Below are positions 8,708 to 17,900 of a stretch of 64,000 nucleotides of DNA, piece by piece (the stretch's first letter is position 1; every line of letters starts with the position of its first letter). Both the position numbers and the translations under genes were made by a program. The notes below the pieces were generated by a model that was not told where the DNA came from, made no database searches, and saw only the letters and a list, made by a program, of their open reading frames with translations. Source of the stretch: Mycobacterium parmense (lineage in GTDB: Bacteria > Actinomycetota > Actinomycetes > Mycobacteriales > Mycobacteriaceae); NCBI RefSeq assembly GCF_010730575.1, contig NZ_AP022614.1:5332001-5396000 (forward strand), written 5' to 3'.

Positions 8708-10431
8708 GCGCGGCGATCGACGGCTTCGACCGGGTCGTCGACGTGCTCGTCGTCGGCTCGGGCGGCGGGGGCATGACGGCCGCACTCACCGCGCACGCCG
8801 ACGGGCTCGACACGCTGGTCGTCGAAAAGTCCTCCCATTTCGGTGGTTCCACCGCCTTGTCGGGCGGGGGCATCTGGGTGCCCGGCGCGCCGCCACAGCG
8901 CAGGCAGGGGTATGCGCCCTCGCCCGAGGGCGTTGTCGACTATCTGCGCCGCATCACCGACGGGCTCGTCAGCGAGGCGCGGCTGCGGCAGTACGTGGAG
9001 TCCGGGCCACGGATGCTCGCATTCCTCGAACAGCTCTCCAGCTGGTGTGAATTCGTCTGGAAGCCGGGCTACGCAGACTATTACCCGGAATTGCCCGGCG
9101 GCTCGGAGCTCGGCAGCACCATCAACGTGCCACCCATCGACCTGCGCAAGCTGGGCCCCGACGAGCAGACGCTACTGCAGCCGTTGGCACTGGCCCCGAA
9201 GGGAATCTGGCTGGGCCCCAAGGAACTACGCACCTTCTACCGGATCAGGCAGTCCTGGGCGGGCAAGGGCGTGCTGCTCAAGCTCGTTTCGCGGATGGTC
9301 AGGGCCCGGGTGTTCGGCGAGCGGATGGCGGCCATCGGACAGTCCCTGGCGGCCCGGCTCAGGCTGGCCATGAGGGAACGCGGCATTCCGTTGTGGCTGA
9401 ACTCGCCGATGGTCGAGTTGCTCACCGGCGCCGATGGATCGGTGACCGGCGCGTTGGTGGAAAAGGACGGCACCCGGATTCGACTCGGCGCGCGGCTTGC
9501 AGTGGTCCTCGCGTCGGGCGGCTTCGACCACGATCTCGCCCGGCGCAAAGAGGTGTTGCCGGTGTTGGAGCAGGATTGGAGCTTCGGCAATCCAGCGTCC
9601 ATGGGCGACGGCATACGAGCTGCCGAAAAGATCGGCGCCGCCACGGAACTCCTCGACGAGGCGTGGTGGTTCCCGGCGATCCAATGGCCGGACGGCCGGA
9701 TGCAATTCATGCTCAACGAGCGGATGATGCCGGCGCAGTTCATCGTCAACGGCGAGGGCAGGCGCTTCATCAACGAAGCGGCGCCGTACATGGACTTCGG
9801 TCACGCGATGATCGAGGGGCAGAAGTCGGGGGTCACCCACATCCCGTGCTGGCTGATCACCGACCACCGATCGTGGATGCGCTACGTCGTCGGGGGGCAC
9901 CTGCCGATACCCAAGATCCCGTTCGCGCCGGTGCCCACCGGTCGCAAGATCCCGCCCGCATGGCTGGAATCGGGCGTCGTCAAGGCGGCGAGCACCTGGG
10001 ACGAGATGGCGACCAAGATCGGCGTGCCGGCGGACCGGCTGCGCGAAACCGCCCGCCGATTCAACGAGCTCGCCCGCTCGGGTCACGACGACGACTTCCA
10101 CCGGGGCGACAGTGTGTACGACAACTACTACGGTGATCCGACGCTGCCCAACCCGAACCTGTATCCGTTGGGCGACCCGCCGTACTACGCGTTCCGGATC
10201 GTTCTCGGGGACCTTGGAACGTCCGGCGGCCTGAGTGTCGACGAGCACGCCCGCGTGTTGCGGGCCGACGGCTCGGCGGTGCGGGGCCTCTACGCGGTGG
10301 GCAACACCTCCGCGCCGGTCATGGGCCGCAGCTATGCCGGCGCCGGGGCGACCATCGGCCCGGCCATGACCTTCGGCTTCGTCGCCGCCAAACACATTGC
10401 ACAGCAGGACCTTGACTCTCACAGGAGGTAA
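8704..10431 (+). CDS. FAD-dependent dehydrogenase, KstD/fumarate reductase-like
   Basis: Flavoprotein of 575 aa. GTG 8704 overlaps the dioxygenase stop. N-terminal FAD motif is [15 protein letters not shown] with [11 protein letters not shown]. The C-terminal block is [16 protein letters not shown] and [19 protein letters not shown], as in 3-ketosteroid Delta1-dehydrogenases. Compared with the flavoprotein at 2839-4455 it carries an extra mid-region. It sits in the meta-cleavage operon, so it probably desaturates or aromatises a cyclic ketone upstream of ring hydroxylation (inference). Strong AGGAGG for the next gene lies across its stop codon. Confidence 0.88.
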   Translation: MSAAIDGFDRVVDVLVVGSGGGGMTAALTAHADGLDTLVVEKSSHFGGSTALSGGGIWVPGAPPQRRQGYAPSPEGVVDYLRRITDGLVSEARLRQYVESGPRMLAFLEQLSSWCEFVWKPGYADYYPELPGGSELGSTINVPPIDLRKLGPDEQTLLQPLALAPKGIWLGPKELRTFYRIRQSWAGKGVLLKLVSRMVRARVFGERMAAIGQSLAARLRLAMRERGIPLWLNSPMVELLTGADGSVTGALVEKDGTRIRLGARLAVVLASGGFDHDLARRKEVLPVLEQDWSFGNPASMGDGIRAAEKIGAATELLDEAWWFPAIQWPDGRMQFMLNERMMPAQFIVNGEGRRFINEAAPYMDFGHAMIEGQKSGVTHIPCWLITDHRSWMRYVVGGHLPIPKIPFAPVPTGRKIPPAWLESGVVKAASTWDEMATKIGVPADRLRETARRFNELARSGHDDDFHRGDSVYDNYYGDPTLPNPNLYPLGDPPYYAFRIVLGDLGTSGGLSVDEHARVLRADGSAVRGLYAVGNTSAPVMGRSYAGAGATIGPAMTFGFVAAKHIAQQDLDSHRR

Positions 10432-10434
10432 TGG

Positions 10435-11733
10435 ATGAAGATATCGCTGTTCTACGAATTCGCACTGCCACGACCCTGGGCTCCCGACGACGAGCGGGTC
10501 ATGCTGCAGGACTGTCTCGACGAGGTCGAGGCCGCCGACAAGGCGGGCTTCTCCACCGTGTGGCTCACCGAGCACCACTTCCTCGAGGAGTACTGCCATT
10601 CCACCGCTCCGGAGATCTTCCTGGCCGCCGCCAGTCAGCGGACCAAGAACATCCGGCTGGGATTCGGCATCATGCATCTGCTGCCCGCGGTGAACCATCC
10701 CGCCCGGGTCGCCGAACGCGTCGCGACAATCGACCTGCTCTCCAACGGGCGGGTCGAGTTCGGCACCGGTGAAGGCTCCTCGGTCGGCGAACTCGGCGGG
10801 TTCGACGTCGACCCCGCCGACAAGCGCGCGCAGTGGGAGGAGTCCCTAGAGGTCGCCATTCGGTGCATGATCGAGGAGCCGTTCACCGGCTTCAAAGGTG
10901 AGCAGATCCAGATGCCGCCCCGTAACGTGATACCCAAGCCCGTACAGAAGCCGCATCCCCCGGTCTGGGTCGCCTGCACCCGCCCGGCGAGCGTACAGAT
11001 GGCGGCCCAAAAATGCATCGGCGCACTGAGCTTCGCCTACACCGGGCCCGGACCGCTCACCGAGCGGGTCAACGGCTACTACAAGGAGTTCGAGGAGAGC
11101 GGTGTGCCCGTCACCCCGCAGATCAACCCGAACATCCTGGCCATCGGAGGTGACCTGTCGATGATGGTCGCCAAAACCGAGGAACAGGCGCTGCAACGGC
11201 TCGGGCAGGGCGGTGGATTCTTCTCGTTCGGGATCATGCACTACTACCTGACCGGGATGCACACCCCGGGGCGGACCGGGGTGTGGAAGCGGTACCTCGA
11301 AGAGGTCGAGAAAGACCCCACGCTGGCCTACGGTCCCGGGCGGGGCGCGATCGGAACCCCCGCCATGGTGCGGGAATTCCTGCGCGGCTACGAGGAGAGC
11401 GGCGTCGACGAGATCATCCTGCTGCTCAACCCGCGCAGCCACGAGGGCACCATGGAGTCCATCGAGCTGATGGGCAAAGAGGTGCTGCCGGAGTTCATCG
11501 AGCGCGACGCGAAGGCGGTGGCCGAGAAGGCAAAGCGGTTGGAGCCCGTCGTCGAGAAGGTCGAGTCGCGCCGGACGGCCTCGGCCGCACCGCAATTCGA
11601 CGAGACTTACGCGTTCGGCGGGCTGCCCACCGGCCGCGACAAGTTCACCGCCAGCGAGATCCCCGAAGCCATGGCGGAGATCAACGAGGGCCGCGTCCAG
11701 GCGGCGCAGCGCGCCAAGGAGCAACGCCAGTGA
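10435..11733 (+). CDS. LLM-class flavin-dependent monooxygenase (luciferase-like)
   Basis: Luciferase-like TIM-barrel flavoenzyme of 432 aa, ATG at 10435 directly after AGGAGG. The family uses FMNH2 or F420H2. N-terminal features are the WLTEHHFLEEYCHS loop and the NGRVEFGTGEGS strand, which resemble bacterial luciferase alpha chains more than typical F420 reductases. Residues past about 360 form a charged, Ala/Glu-rich tail. In this operon it could perform a Baeyer-Villiger or hydroxylation step on the ring substrate. No flavin reductase is recognised nearby, which leaves the cofactor source open. Confidence 0.85.
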   Translation: MKISLFYEFALPRPWAPDDERVMLQDCLDEVEAADKAGFSTVWLTEHHFLEEYCHSTAPEIFLAAASQRTKNIRLGFGIMHLLPAVNHPARVAERVATIDLLSNGRVEFGTGEGSSVGELGGFDVDPADKRAQWEESLEVAIRCMIEEPFTGFKGEQIQMPPRNVIPKPVQKPHPPVWVACTRPASVQMAAQKCIGALSFAYTGPGPLTERVNGYYKEFEESGVPVTPQINPNILAIGGDLSMMVAKTEEQALQRLGQGGGFFSFGIMHYYLTGMHTPGRTGVWKRYLEEVEKDPTLAYGPGRGAIGTPAMVREFLRGYEESGVDEIILLLNPRSHEGTMESIELMGKEVLPEFIERDAKAVAEKAKRLEPVVEKVESRRTASAAPQFDETYAFGGLPTGRDKFTASEIPEAMAEINEGRVQAAQRAKEQRQ

Positions 11734-11761
11734 CTTCCCGGCACGGGGCACACCGTTGGGA

Positions 11762-12586
11762 GTGATCGACGAACTGTGGCGCTACGACGGCCGCCGTGCG
11801 GTGGTGACGGGTTGTGCCTCGGGCATCGGCGAGCACGTGGTGCGCCAGCTCGCCGAACTCGGGGCTGACGTCGTCGGGCTCGACAAGCGCCGGCCATCCC
11901 TGCCGCTCAGCGAGTTTCACGAGGTCGACCTGTCCGATGAAGGGTCCATCGACACCGCGGTGGCGTCCGTCGGCGGCCTCGTTGATGCACTCTTCAACGT
12001 CGCCGGTGTGTCCTCGGGCATCGGCGACCCGCCGCTGGTGGTCACGATCAACTTCCTGGGCCTGCGCCATCTCACCGAGGCGCTGATTCCGAAGATGGGC
12101 GACGGGTCGGCCATCGTGAGCGTGTCGTCGCTGGCGGCGGCCTCTTACCGAGACCACCTCGGGTCGGTGGCCCCGCTGCTCAACACCGAGACCATGCGGC
12201 AGGGAATCGATTGGTGCCGCAGCCATCCCGACGAGCTGACCGGGGGCGGGTACCGATTGTCCAAGGAAGCGATCATCCTGTACACCATGCGAAGCGCAAC
12301 GGCACTCGGCGCGCGGGGCATCCGCATCAACTGCACGGGCCCCGGCGTCACCGAGACCCCGATCCTCGATCAGCTGCGGACCGCCTATGGCCAAGGCTTT
12401 CTCGACGACATCCCCAAGCCGCTGGGAAGGGTCGCCGACCCCGCAGAGCAGGCCGCGGTGCTGCTCTTCCTGAACAGCCGTGCGGCCAGCTACATTTCGG
12501 GTCAGGTGGTGTGGGTCGACGGCGGCAACATCGGCGCCGCGGTGGCCCGCGAGCTCGAGGAAGGTCACGCCCCGTGGCCGGCGTAG
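11762..12586 (+). CDS. Short-chain dehydrogenase, 3-alpha-HSD/coniferyl-alcohol dehydrogenase-like
   Basis: Classical SDR of about 274 aa that oxidises or reduces an alcohol/ketone with NAD(P). Cofactor motif VVTGCASGIGEH, catalytic Ser in VSVSSLAAASYRD, and YRLSK as the Tyr-Lys pair. The long insertion between the Ser strand and the YxxxK, and the short substrate loop, recall 3-alpha-hydroxysteroid dehydrogenase/carbonyl reductases. Start is ambiguous: GTG 11762 is chosen, TTG 11756 is possible. It overlaps the following cyclase-family gene by 13 nt. Confidence 0.85.
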   Translation: MIDELWRYDGRRAVVTGCASGIGEHVVRQLAELGADVVGLDKRRPSLPLSEFHEVDLSDEGSIDTAVASVGGLVDALFNVAGVSSGIGDPPLVVTINFLGLRHLTEALIPKMGDGSAIVSVSSLAAASYRDHLGSVAPLLNTETMRQGIDWCRSHPDELTGGGYRLSKEAIILYTMRSATALGARGIRINCTGPGVTETPILDQLRTAYGQGFLDDIPKPLGRVADPAEQAAVLLFLNSRAASYISGQVVWVDGGNIGAAVARELEEGHAPWPA

Positions 12587-13563
12587 CCGACTTCCGGCGG
12601 GTCGCACGCGAGGTCTCCAACTGGGGGCGCTGGGGCAGCGACGACGAGATCGGCACCCTCAACTTCATCACCGCGGAGAAGGTCGCGCAGGCGGCCGGCC
12701 TCGTCCGGCACGGCAAGGTCTTTCCGCTCGGCGTGGACTTCGGCTCGTCGGGTCCGCAGGGCGCCTTCGGATTTCGGCACAACCCGATACACGTGATGAC
12801 GGTGGACGGCGGTGACGCCGCCACGCTGGCCCAGTACGGGCCCGGCTGGGACCGTAACCCGACGGCGGCGCAGATGGGCCCGTACTTCGTCGACAATTTG
12901 TTCCGCTTCAACGACGACATGGTCATCATGCCGTTGCAGGCCGCCACCCAATGGGACGCGCTGTCGCACGTGTACTACGACGATCTCCTCTATAACGGCT
13001 TCGCGGCCGGTTCGGTGACCAGCCTGGGTGCCTTTCACTGCGGCATCGAGAAGGTCGACGGCAAGGGCATCACCTCACGGGGGGTGCTGCTCGACGTCGT
13101 CCGCCATCGCGGCGCCGAGGTCTTCCTGGAGCACGGGACGCCGATCACGCCGCAGGAATTGGACGACGTCGCCCGCGCGCAGGGTGTCACGGTCGGGCGC
13201 GGTGACATCGTGCTGATCCGCACCGGCTGGTGGGCCCGATATCTGATGACCGGCAAGAAGACCGAGCCCTACTCCGGGCTGGACTGGCAATGCGCGCCCT
13301 GGCTGCACGACCACGAGGTCGCCGCGGTGGCCTCCGACAACCTCCAGGTCGAGGACCCGGTGTCCGGCGTCGACGGGGTGTTTTTGCCGTTGCACCTGCT
13401 GTGCCTGCGCGACATGGGGTTGATCTTCGGTGAGTACTGGGACCTGACCGCCCTCGCGCAGGATTGCGCCAACGACGGCGTCTACGAGTTCCAGCTCGTC
13501 GCGCCGCCGCTGAGATTCGTCGGGGCAGTGGGGTCACCGGTGAATCCGATCGCGATCAAGTAG
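12574..13563 (+). CDS. Cyclase-family metal-dependent hydrolase
   Basis: Protein of 329 aa in the cyclase/kynurenine-formamidase-like family, which hydrolyses lactone, amide or cyclic ketone-type bonds with a bound divalent metal. The family motif appears as QAATQWDALSHVYYDD, with Gln in place of the first motif His, while GRGDIVLIRTGWW and the later VASDNLQVEDP stretch fit the family well. GTG 12574 lies inside the SDR gene, so the pair is translationally coupled. In the operon it might open a lactone formed after ring oxygenation (inference). Confidence 0.85.
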   Translation: MAGVADFRRVAREVSNWGRWGSDDEIGTLNFITAEKVAQAAGLVRHGKVFPLGVDFGSSGPQGAFGFRHNPIHVMTVDGGDAATLAQYGPGWDRNPTAAQMGPYFVDNLFRFNDDMVIMPLQAATQWDALSHVYYDDLLYNGFAAGSVTSLGAFHCGIEKVDGKGITSRGVLLDVVRHRGAEVFLEHGTPITPQELDDVARAQGVTVGRGDIVLIRTGWWARYLMTGKKTEPYSGLDWQCAPWLHDHEVAAVASDNLQVEDPVSGVDGVFLPLHLLCLRDMGLIFGEYWDLTALAQDCANDGVYEFQLVAPPLRFVGAVGSPVNPIAIK

Positions 13564-13575
13564 AGAAGGCGGTCG

Positions 13576-14397
13576 ATGGAATTTCATCGCAAGACCATGC
13601 CGGTCGACGGGCTGACCACCAGCTATCTGGAAGCGGGTGAGGGCGATGCGGTGGTCCTGCTGCACGGCGGCGAGTTCGGCGCCAGTGCCGAACTCGGCTG
13701 GGAACGCACCATCGCCGCGCTGGCCGAGCGATACCGCGTGCTTGCCCCCGACCAACTCGGATTCGGGCAGTCGGCCAAGGTCATCGACTTCGTCGACGGC
13801 CGCGGGATGCGGATTCGCCACATCGCCCGCTTCTGCGAGGCACTCGGTATCGGCTCCGCCCATTTCGTCGGCAACTCGATGGGCGCGATCAACCTGTTCA
13901 CCGACGCCACCGCCGACGTACCACGGTGGCCCGTCCGCAGCCTGGTGGCCATCTGCGGCGGCGGCGAGATCCAGCAGAACCAGCATTTCGAGGCGCTGCA
14001 GACCTACGACGCCACGTTGCCGGCGATGCGGCGCATCGTCGAGGCGCTGTTTCACGACCCCGGCTATCCCGCCGACGACGACTACGTGCGGCGCCGCTAC
14101 GAGTCGAGCGTCGCGCCCGGCGCGTGGGAAGCGGTGGCGGCGGCCCGCTTTCGTCGGCCGGGCGCCACGCCGTCATCCACCCCGTCCGCCGCGCGGCCTT
14201 ACGAGCGCATTCGGGTGCCCGCGCTGGTCGTCGAGGGCGGCGACGACAAGCTCCTTCCGCCGGGCTGGGCCCGTCAGGTCGCGAAGCAGATCACGGGCGC
14301 CCGCTCGGAGGTGGTGGCAGGGGCCGGTCACTGTCCGCAGATCGAACAGTCCGGTGCGGTCAACGAATTGCTGCTCGATTTCTTCGCGACCGTTTGA
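13576..14397 (+). CDS. Alpha/beta hydrolase (second in the meta-cleavage operon)
   Basis: Hydrolase of 273 aa starting MEFHRKTMPVDGL. Nucleophile Ser in VGNSMGAIN, oxyanion-hole HGGEFGASAE, acid Asp in EGGDDKLLPPG, base His in GAGHCPQIEQ. The HGGEFGA variant resembles C-C bond hydrolases of meta-cleavage pathways, so the operon encodes two candidates for that step, here and at 5276. Substrate preference cannot be separated by eye. Last gene of the operon; its stop is 2 nt from the end of a convergent multicopper oxidase gene, leaving no room for a separate terminator. Confidence 0.87.
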   Translation: MEFHRKTMPVDGLTTSYLEAGEGDAVVLLHGGEFGASAELGWERTIAALAERYRVLAPDQLGFGQSAKVIDFVDGRGMRIRHIARFCEALGIGSAHFVGNSMGAINLFTDATADVPRWPVRSLVAICGGGEIQQNQHFEALQTYDATLPAMRRIVEALFHDPGYPADDDYVRRRYESSVAPGAWEAVAAARFRRPGATPSSTPSAARPYERIRVPALVVEGGDDKLLPPGWARQVAKQITGARSEVVAGAGHCPQIEQSGAVNELLLDFFATV

Positions 14398-14399
14398 CC

Positions 14400-15986
14400 T
14401 CAGAAGAGATATTCCAGCCGAGTCTGCATCCCGGCGACCTGGTGGTAGGTGTTGTGACAGTGCAGCTGCCACAGGCCGGGGTTGTCGGCGACGAGCACGG
14501 CGCTGAGCCGGCTGTTGGGAAGCACCATCACCGTGTCCTTGCGGGCACCGGGAGCGCCGTCGGCGTTGATCAGCTGAAAGGTGTGACCGTGCAGGTGAAT
14601 CGGGTGATACATCATCGTGGTGTTGTCGAAGATGATGGTGGGCCGCTGGCCTTGTCGCACCTGCAGCGGCTTGGTGGTGGGGTACGGTTCGCCGTTGATC
14701 GTCCAGTTGTATTGCGACATGTCACCACCCAGGACCACCGGTAGGCGCAGGTCGGGGTCCGGCCGCCCCAGGTTCTCGGGCGTTGTCGCGGTGAACATGT
14801 CGGCGGTGCCCACCCGTTGGTTCAGTTCGTCCGGTTGGAGCTGCGGGTCGGGGAGGCCGCCGGCCCCGGTCACCAGCAGCGCACGCGCCAGCGCGTTCTT
14901 CCCTTCCGCCAGGGCGACCAGCGGGAAGACGCCGTCGGCGGCGGTCACCATGACGTCGTAGCGCTCGGCCATCCCGATGAGCAACGCGTCGACCTCCCTG
15001 GGCAACACGGGGTGTCCGTCGGTGTGGGTGACCGTCATCGAATGGCCGGCCAGCGCGACGCGAAAGGCGGTGTCCGAACCGGTGTTGATGAGCCGGACCT
15101 TGATCCGTTGGCCCGGCCTGGCGCCAAAGGTTGTGGGGGCTGCGGGAATTCGGCCGTTGATCAGATAGTAGGGATAGGGGATGTCCCCGGCGTCGCCGTG
15201 CAGCAGATCGCTCGTGCCGACGCCACCGGTTGTCCCGGCCATCTCGGTGATCGGTGTTGCCGGGGCCGTCGGGGGTCCCGTCCGGGCTCCGGGTTTGGCC
15301 GGGGGTCCCGACGTGGCGCTTCGGGGTAGCGAGGAATCGCTCGGGCTGACCAGTTCGGCGTACAACTCTTGGGGGTTCTTGCCGACGCCGTCTGTCCAAT
15401 CGTCGAGAACGACAATCCATTCGGCGTCGTAGTCGTCCTCGATCGGACTGTCGACGATCACGGGGAGGTAGAGGCCGGTGTCTTCGTCCAGGCCGGTGTG
15501 CGGGTGGCCCCAGTAGGTGCCCGCGTTCGGGACGGAGAACCGGTAGGTGAAGTTCCGGCCGGCTTCGATGTCCGGGGTGGCGGGCTGGGCGCCGTCCATG
15601 TCGTTGCGCAGCGCGATGCCGTGCCAGTGGACCGACGTGGGGTGGTCGAGGCGGTTGGAGACGTCGACGACGAGTTCGTCGCCGACACCGGCCCGGATGA
15701 GCGGCCCGGGGATGGTGTCGCCGTAGGCCAGGGTGCGCACCACCGGCCCGCCCAAGTCGATCTCGACCGGTTGAGCGGTCAGTTTCACCGACACCGTGCG
15801 CCCACTGTGCGGACGGGTCGCCTCGGCCGCCGCGATCGCCGCGGCCATCCGGGAGCTGGCTGAGTTTCCGGAATCGGGTCGGCCGCACCCGGCCAGCGCC
15901 AGTCCGCCCGCGATGCCGGCGGCCAAGAACTCGCGCCGGCCGAGCCCTCCGCCGGAGGGGAAAGCGCTCGCGGGCTGAACAGGCAT
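14400..15986 (-). CDS. Tat-exported multicopper oxidase lipoprotein
   Basis: Laccase-like multicopper oxidase of 528 aa. The N-terminus has twin arginines at 17-18 (GRREFLAAG), a hydrophobic stretch and a lipobox ending in Cys34 (LALAGC), so it is probably exported folded and lipid-anchored. All four copper-binding segments are visible: HWHGIALRND, WGHPHTG, HPIHLHGHTF and the C-terminal LHCHNTYHQVAGM with the type-1 Cys/His/Met. The middle (residues about 200-245) is a Pro/Ala-rich linker. Likely roles are oxidation of copper(I) or phenols outside the membrane. No copper-transport gene is adjacent. Confidence 0.92.
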   Translation of the reverse strand: MPVQPASAFPSGGGLGRREFLAAGIAGGLALAGCGRPDSGNSASSRMAAAIAAAEATRPHSGRTVSVKLTAQPVEIDLGGPVVRTLAYGDTIPGPLIRAGVGDELVVDVSNRLDHPTSVHWHGIALRNDMDGAQPATPDIEAGRNFTYRFSVPNAGTYWGHPHTGLDEDTGLYLPVIVDSPIEDDYDAEWIVVLDDWTDGVGKNPQELYAELVSPSDSSLPRSATSGPPAKPGARTGPPTAPATPITEMAGTTGGVGTSDLLHGDAGDIPYPYYLINGRIPAAPTTFGARPGQRIKVRLINTGSDTAFRVALAGHSMTVTHTDGHPVLPREVDALLIGMAERYDVMVTAADGVFPLVALAEGKNALARALLVTGAGGLPDPQLQPDELNQRVGTADMFTATTPENLGRPDPDLRLPVVLGGDMSQYNWTINGEPYPTTKPLQVRQGQRPTIIFDNTTMMYHPIHLHGHTFQLINADGAPGARKDTVMVLPNSRLSAVLVADNPGLWQLHCHNTYHQVAGMQTRLEYLF

Positions 15987-16084
15987 CCATGCTCCTCGTC
16001 TGTAGCCCCCGGCGCTCTATACCGTGCTAGGCCGTCAGCCGAAGCGCAACCGCTGGCAGACCCGCCGCCTCGCCCCGCGTCGCG

Positions 16085-16849
16085 CTACGCGCCGCCGGGC
16101 GCCCGGCGGGCCAGCCAATCGCCGAATCGGGTGGCGTAGAGCGTCGCGTCCTCGCCGTCGAGCGGGACGATGCTGCGCTCGTCGATCGTCGCCCCGAAGT
16201 AGCGGGCCGCAGCGTCGGTCACCACCTGGCGCGGATCACCGGAGGCCGCAAGGTAGGTCCGGATGAAATCGTCCATACCCGCCTTTTCGGGGCCGGCGAT
16301 GTTGACGATCCCGTTGCGCGGCTCGCCGATTGCCGCACGGGTCACGGCCGTCGCGACGTCGCCGGCGGCGATGGGCTGGAATGCCCCGTGCGGCAGCCGG
16401 ACCGTGTCGCCTTCGGTTGCCGAGTCGGCTATGGCGCCGATGAACTCGAAGAACTGGGTCGCCCGCACGATGGAGTACGGCGCTCCCGACTCCTCGATCA
16501 GCTTCTCCTGGGCCACCTTGGCCCGCATGTAGCCGCTCTCCTGGGCGCGGTCGGCGCCCACGATCGAGAGCGCGACATGATGCTTTACGCCGGCCGCACG
16601 CTCGGCGGCAAGAAGATTCCTGGTCGAGGCCGTGAAGAAGTGCAGCACGGGTTCATCGTCGAAGGACGGCGAGTTGGACACATCGACCACCGTGTGCACG
16701 CCCGTCACTGCCTCGGCGAGGCCGTCGCCGGTGACGGTGTCGACACCCGAGCGCGGCGATGCCGGGACGGCCTCGTGGCCCAGGTCGGCGAGGTTCGCGA
16801 CGACTTGTGAGCCGATCAGTCCGCTGCCGCCGACGACCAGAATCTTCAT
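16085..16849 (-). CDS. NmrA-like NAD(P)-binding protein (atypical SDR)
   Basis: Atypical SDR of 254 aa starting MKILVVGGSGLIGSQ at ATG 16849; the frame stays open upstream, but that N-terminus (to 16945) lacks family features. The protein lacks the usual YxxxK and resembles NmrA/quinone-oxidoreductase-2-like proteins, which sense or reduce small molecules with NAD(P). Typical segments are VDVSNSPSFDD and VRATQFFEFIGAIADS. It stands alone between the oxidase gene and a divergent SDR. Substrate unknown. Confidence 0.85.
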   Translation of the reverse strand: MKILVVGGSGLIGSQVVANLADLGHEAVPASPRSGVDTVTGDGLAEAVTGVHTVVDVSNSPSFDDEPVLHFFTASTRNLLAAERAAGVKHHVALSIVGADRAQESGYMRAKVAQEKLIEESGAPYSIVRATQFFEFIGAIADSATEGDTVRLPHGAFQPIAAGDVATAVTRAAIGEPRNGIVNIAGPEKAGMDDFIRTYLAASGDPRQVVTDAAARYFGATIDERSIVPLDGEDATLYATRFGDWLARRAPGGA

Positions 16850-16955
16850 GACCACGGCCCTCCCGGGGTTGCGGTGGGTGGTGAGCTCAGCATCGCACCC
16901 GGGTGCGCACGGATGAAGACCGAAGAGCAAGGCAGGGTGGCCCACCCGTCCGCCC

Positions 16956-16998
16956 TTAAATCAATTGCTTGACTTAATCCTCGTCGCCCCGATTAACT
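16956..16998 (+). promoter_or_regulatory. Operator/promoter of the 17005 SDR gene (copy 1 of 2)
   Basis: An inverted repeat TTAA-N-TCAA-N6-TTGA-N-TTAA (16956-16977) overlaps a -35-like TTGACT (16969-16974). A -10-like TTAACT (16993-16998) follows after 18 nt and ends 6 nt before GTG 17005. With no Shine-Dalgarno sequence between, transcription would start at or next to the GTG, suggesting a leaderless mRNA. A near-identical unit precedes the TetR gene. Confidence 0.6.
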
Positions 16999-17004
16999 CG
17001 TCGG

Positions 17005-17823
17005 GTGGTCAACGAATTGGACGGCAAGGTCGCCATCGTCACCGGTGGCGCCTCCGGCATCGGCCGCGGCCTGGTCGAGCGGTTCGTGGCCGAGGGCGCA
17101 CGAGTCGTCATCGCCGACGTCGAATCCGGCCGGGGTGAGGCGCTGGCGACCTCGCTCGGCGCCCGTGCGCTGTTTCGGCAGACCGACGTGTCGGACCCCG
17201 AACAGGTCGGGGCGCTGGTGGCCGCGGCGGTGCACGAATTCGGCGGCCTGCACGTCATGGTGAACAACGCGGGGATTTCGAGCCCGCTGCGCAAACTGCT
17301 CGACGACGACCTGGCCGATTTCCATCGCGTGATGGGCGTCAATGTGCTGGGCGTGATGGCGGGTACCCGGGACGCCGCGCGGCACATGGCCGAACATGGC
17401 GGTGGCTCGATCATCAACATCACCTCGATCGGCGGCATCCAGGCCGGCGGCGGCGTGATGATCTATCGCGCGTCCAAAGCGGCCGTCATCCAGTTCACTA
17501 AGGCCGCGGCAATCGAGTTGGCGTACCACGAGATCCGGGTCAACGCGATTGCCCCGGGCAACATCCCCACCCCGATCCTGGGCAAGTCGGCGGCCGGTAT
17601 GGACCCCGAACAGCTCGAGCAGTTCGAGGCGAGGATCCGCGAAACGATGCGGGAGGACCGGCCGCTGAAGCGCGAAGGCACGCCCGAGGACGTCGCCGAG
17701 GCGGCCCTGTATTTCGCGGGCGAGCGGTCGCGTTACGTCACCGGAACGGTGTTGCCGGTCGACGGAGGGACGGTGGCGGGCAAGGCGATCCGCCGGCGGA
17801 GCCGGTCGCACACGCCCGAGTGA
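17005..17823 (+). CDS. Short-chain dehydrogenase/reductase
   Basis: Classical SDR of 272 aa, GTG start. NAD(P) motif VTGGASGIGRG, acidic Asp in VIADVESG that favours NAD, NNAG in MVNNAGISSP, catalytic Ser in NITSIGGIQ and YRASK. C-terminus is basic (RRRSRSHTPE). It precedes a TetR gene whose upstream operator is almost identical to its own, so both probably answer to that regulator. The following ferredoxin and P450 suggest the SDR oxidises the alcohol made by P450 hydroxylation (inference). Confidence 0.88.
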   Translation: MVNELDGKVAIVTGGASGIGRGLVERFVAEGARVVIADVESGRGEALATSLGARALFRQTDVSDPEQVGALVAAAVHEFGGLHVMVNNAGISSPLRKLLDDDLADFHRVMGVNVLGVMAGTRDAARHMAEHGGGSIINITSIGGIQAGGGVMIYRASKAAVIQFTKAAAIELAYHEIRVNAIAPGNIPTPILGKSAAGMDPEQLEQFEARIRETMREDRPLKREGTPEDVAEAALYFAGERSRYVTGTVLPVDGGTVAGKAIRRRSRSHTPE

Positions 17824-17852
17824 GGCCCGCCGGCGAGCGCCGCCCGTCCGAT

Positions 17853-17894
17853 TTAAATCAATCGCTTGACTTAATATCGCGTCCGCGGTTGACT
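17853..17894 (+). promoter_or_regulatory. Operator/promoter of the TetR gene (copy 2 of 2)
   Basis: The same inverted repeat (17853-17874), differing by one base from the 16956 copy, overlaps TTGACT (17866-17871). A -10-like TTGACT (17889-17894) follows after 17 nt and ends 6 nt before GTG 17901. The arrangement mirrors copy 1 base for base in spacing and again implies a leaderless transcript and autoregulation. Confidence 0.6.
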
Positions 17895-17900
17895 GTCGGA

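Noticed and set aside
9226..10698. 490-aa open frame on the minus strand
   Set aside because: Antisense to the KstD-like and luciferase-like genes; no motif and no ribosome-binding site.
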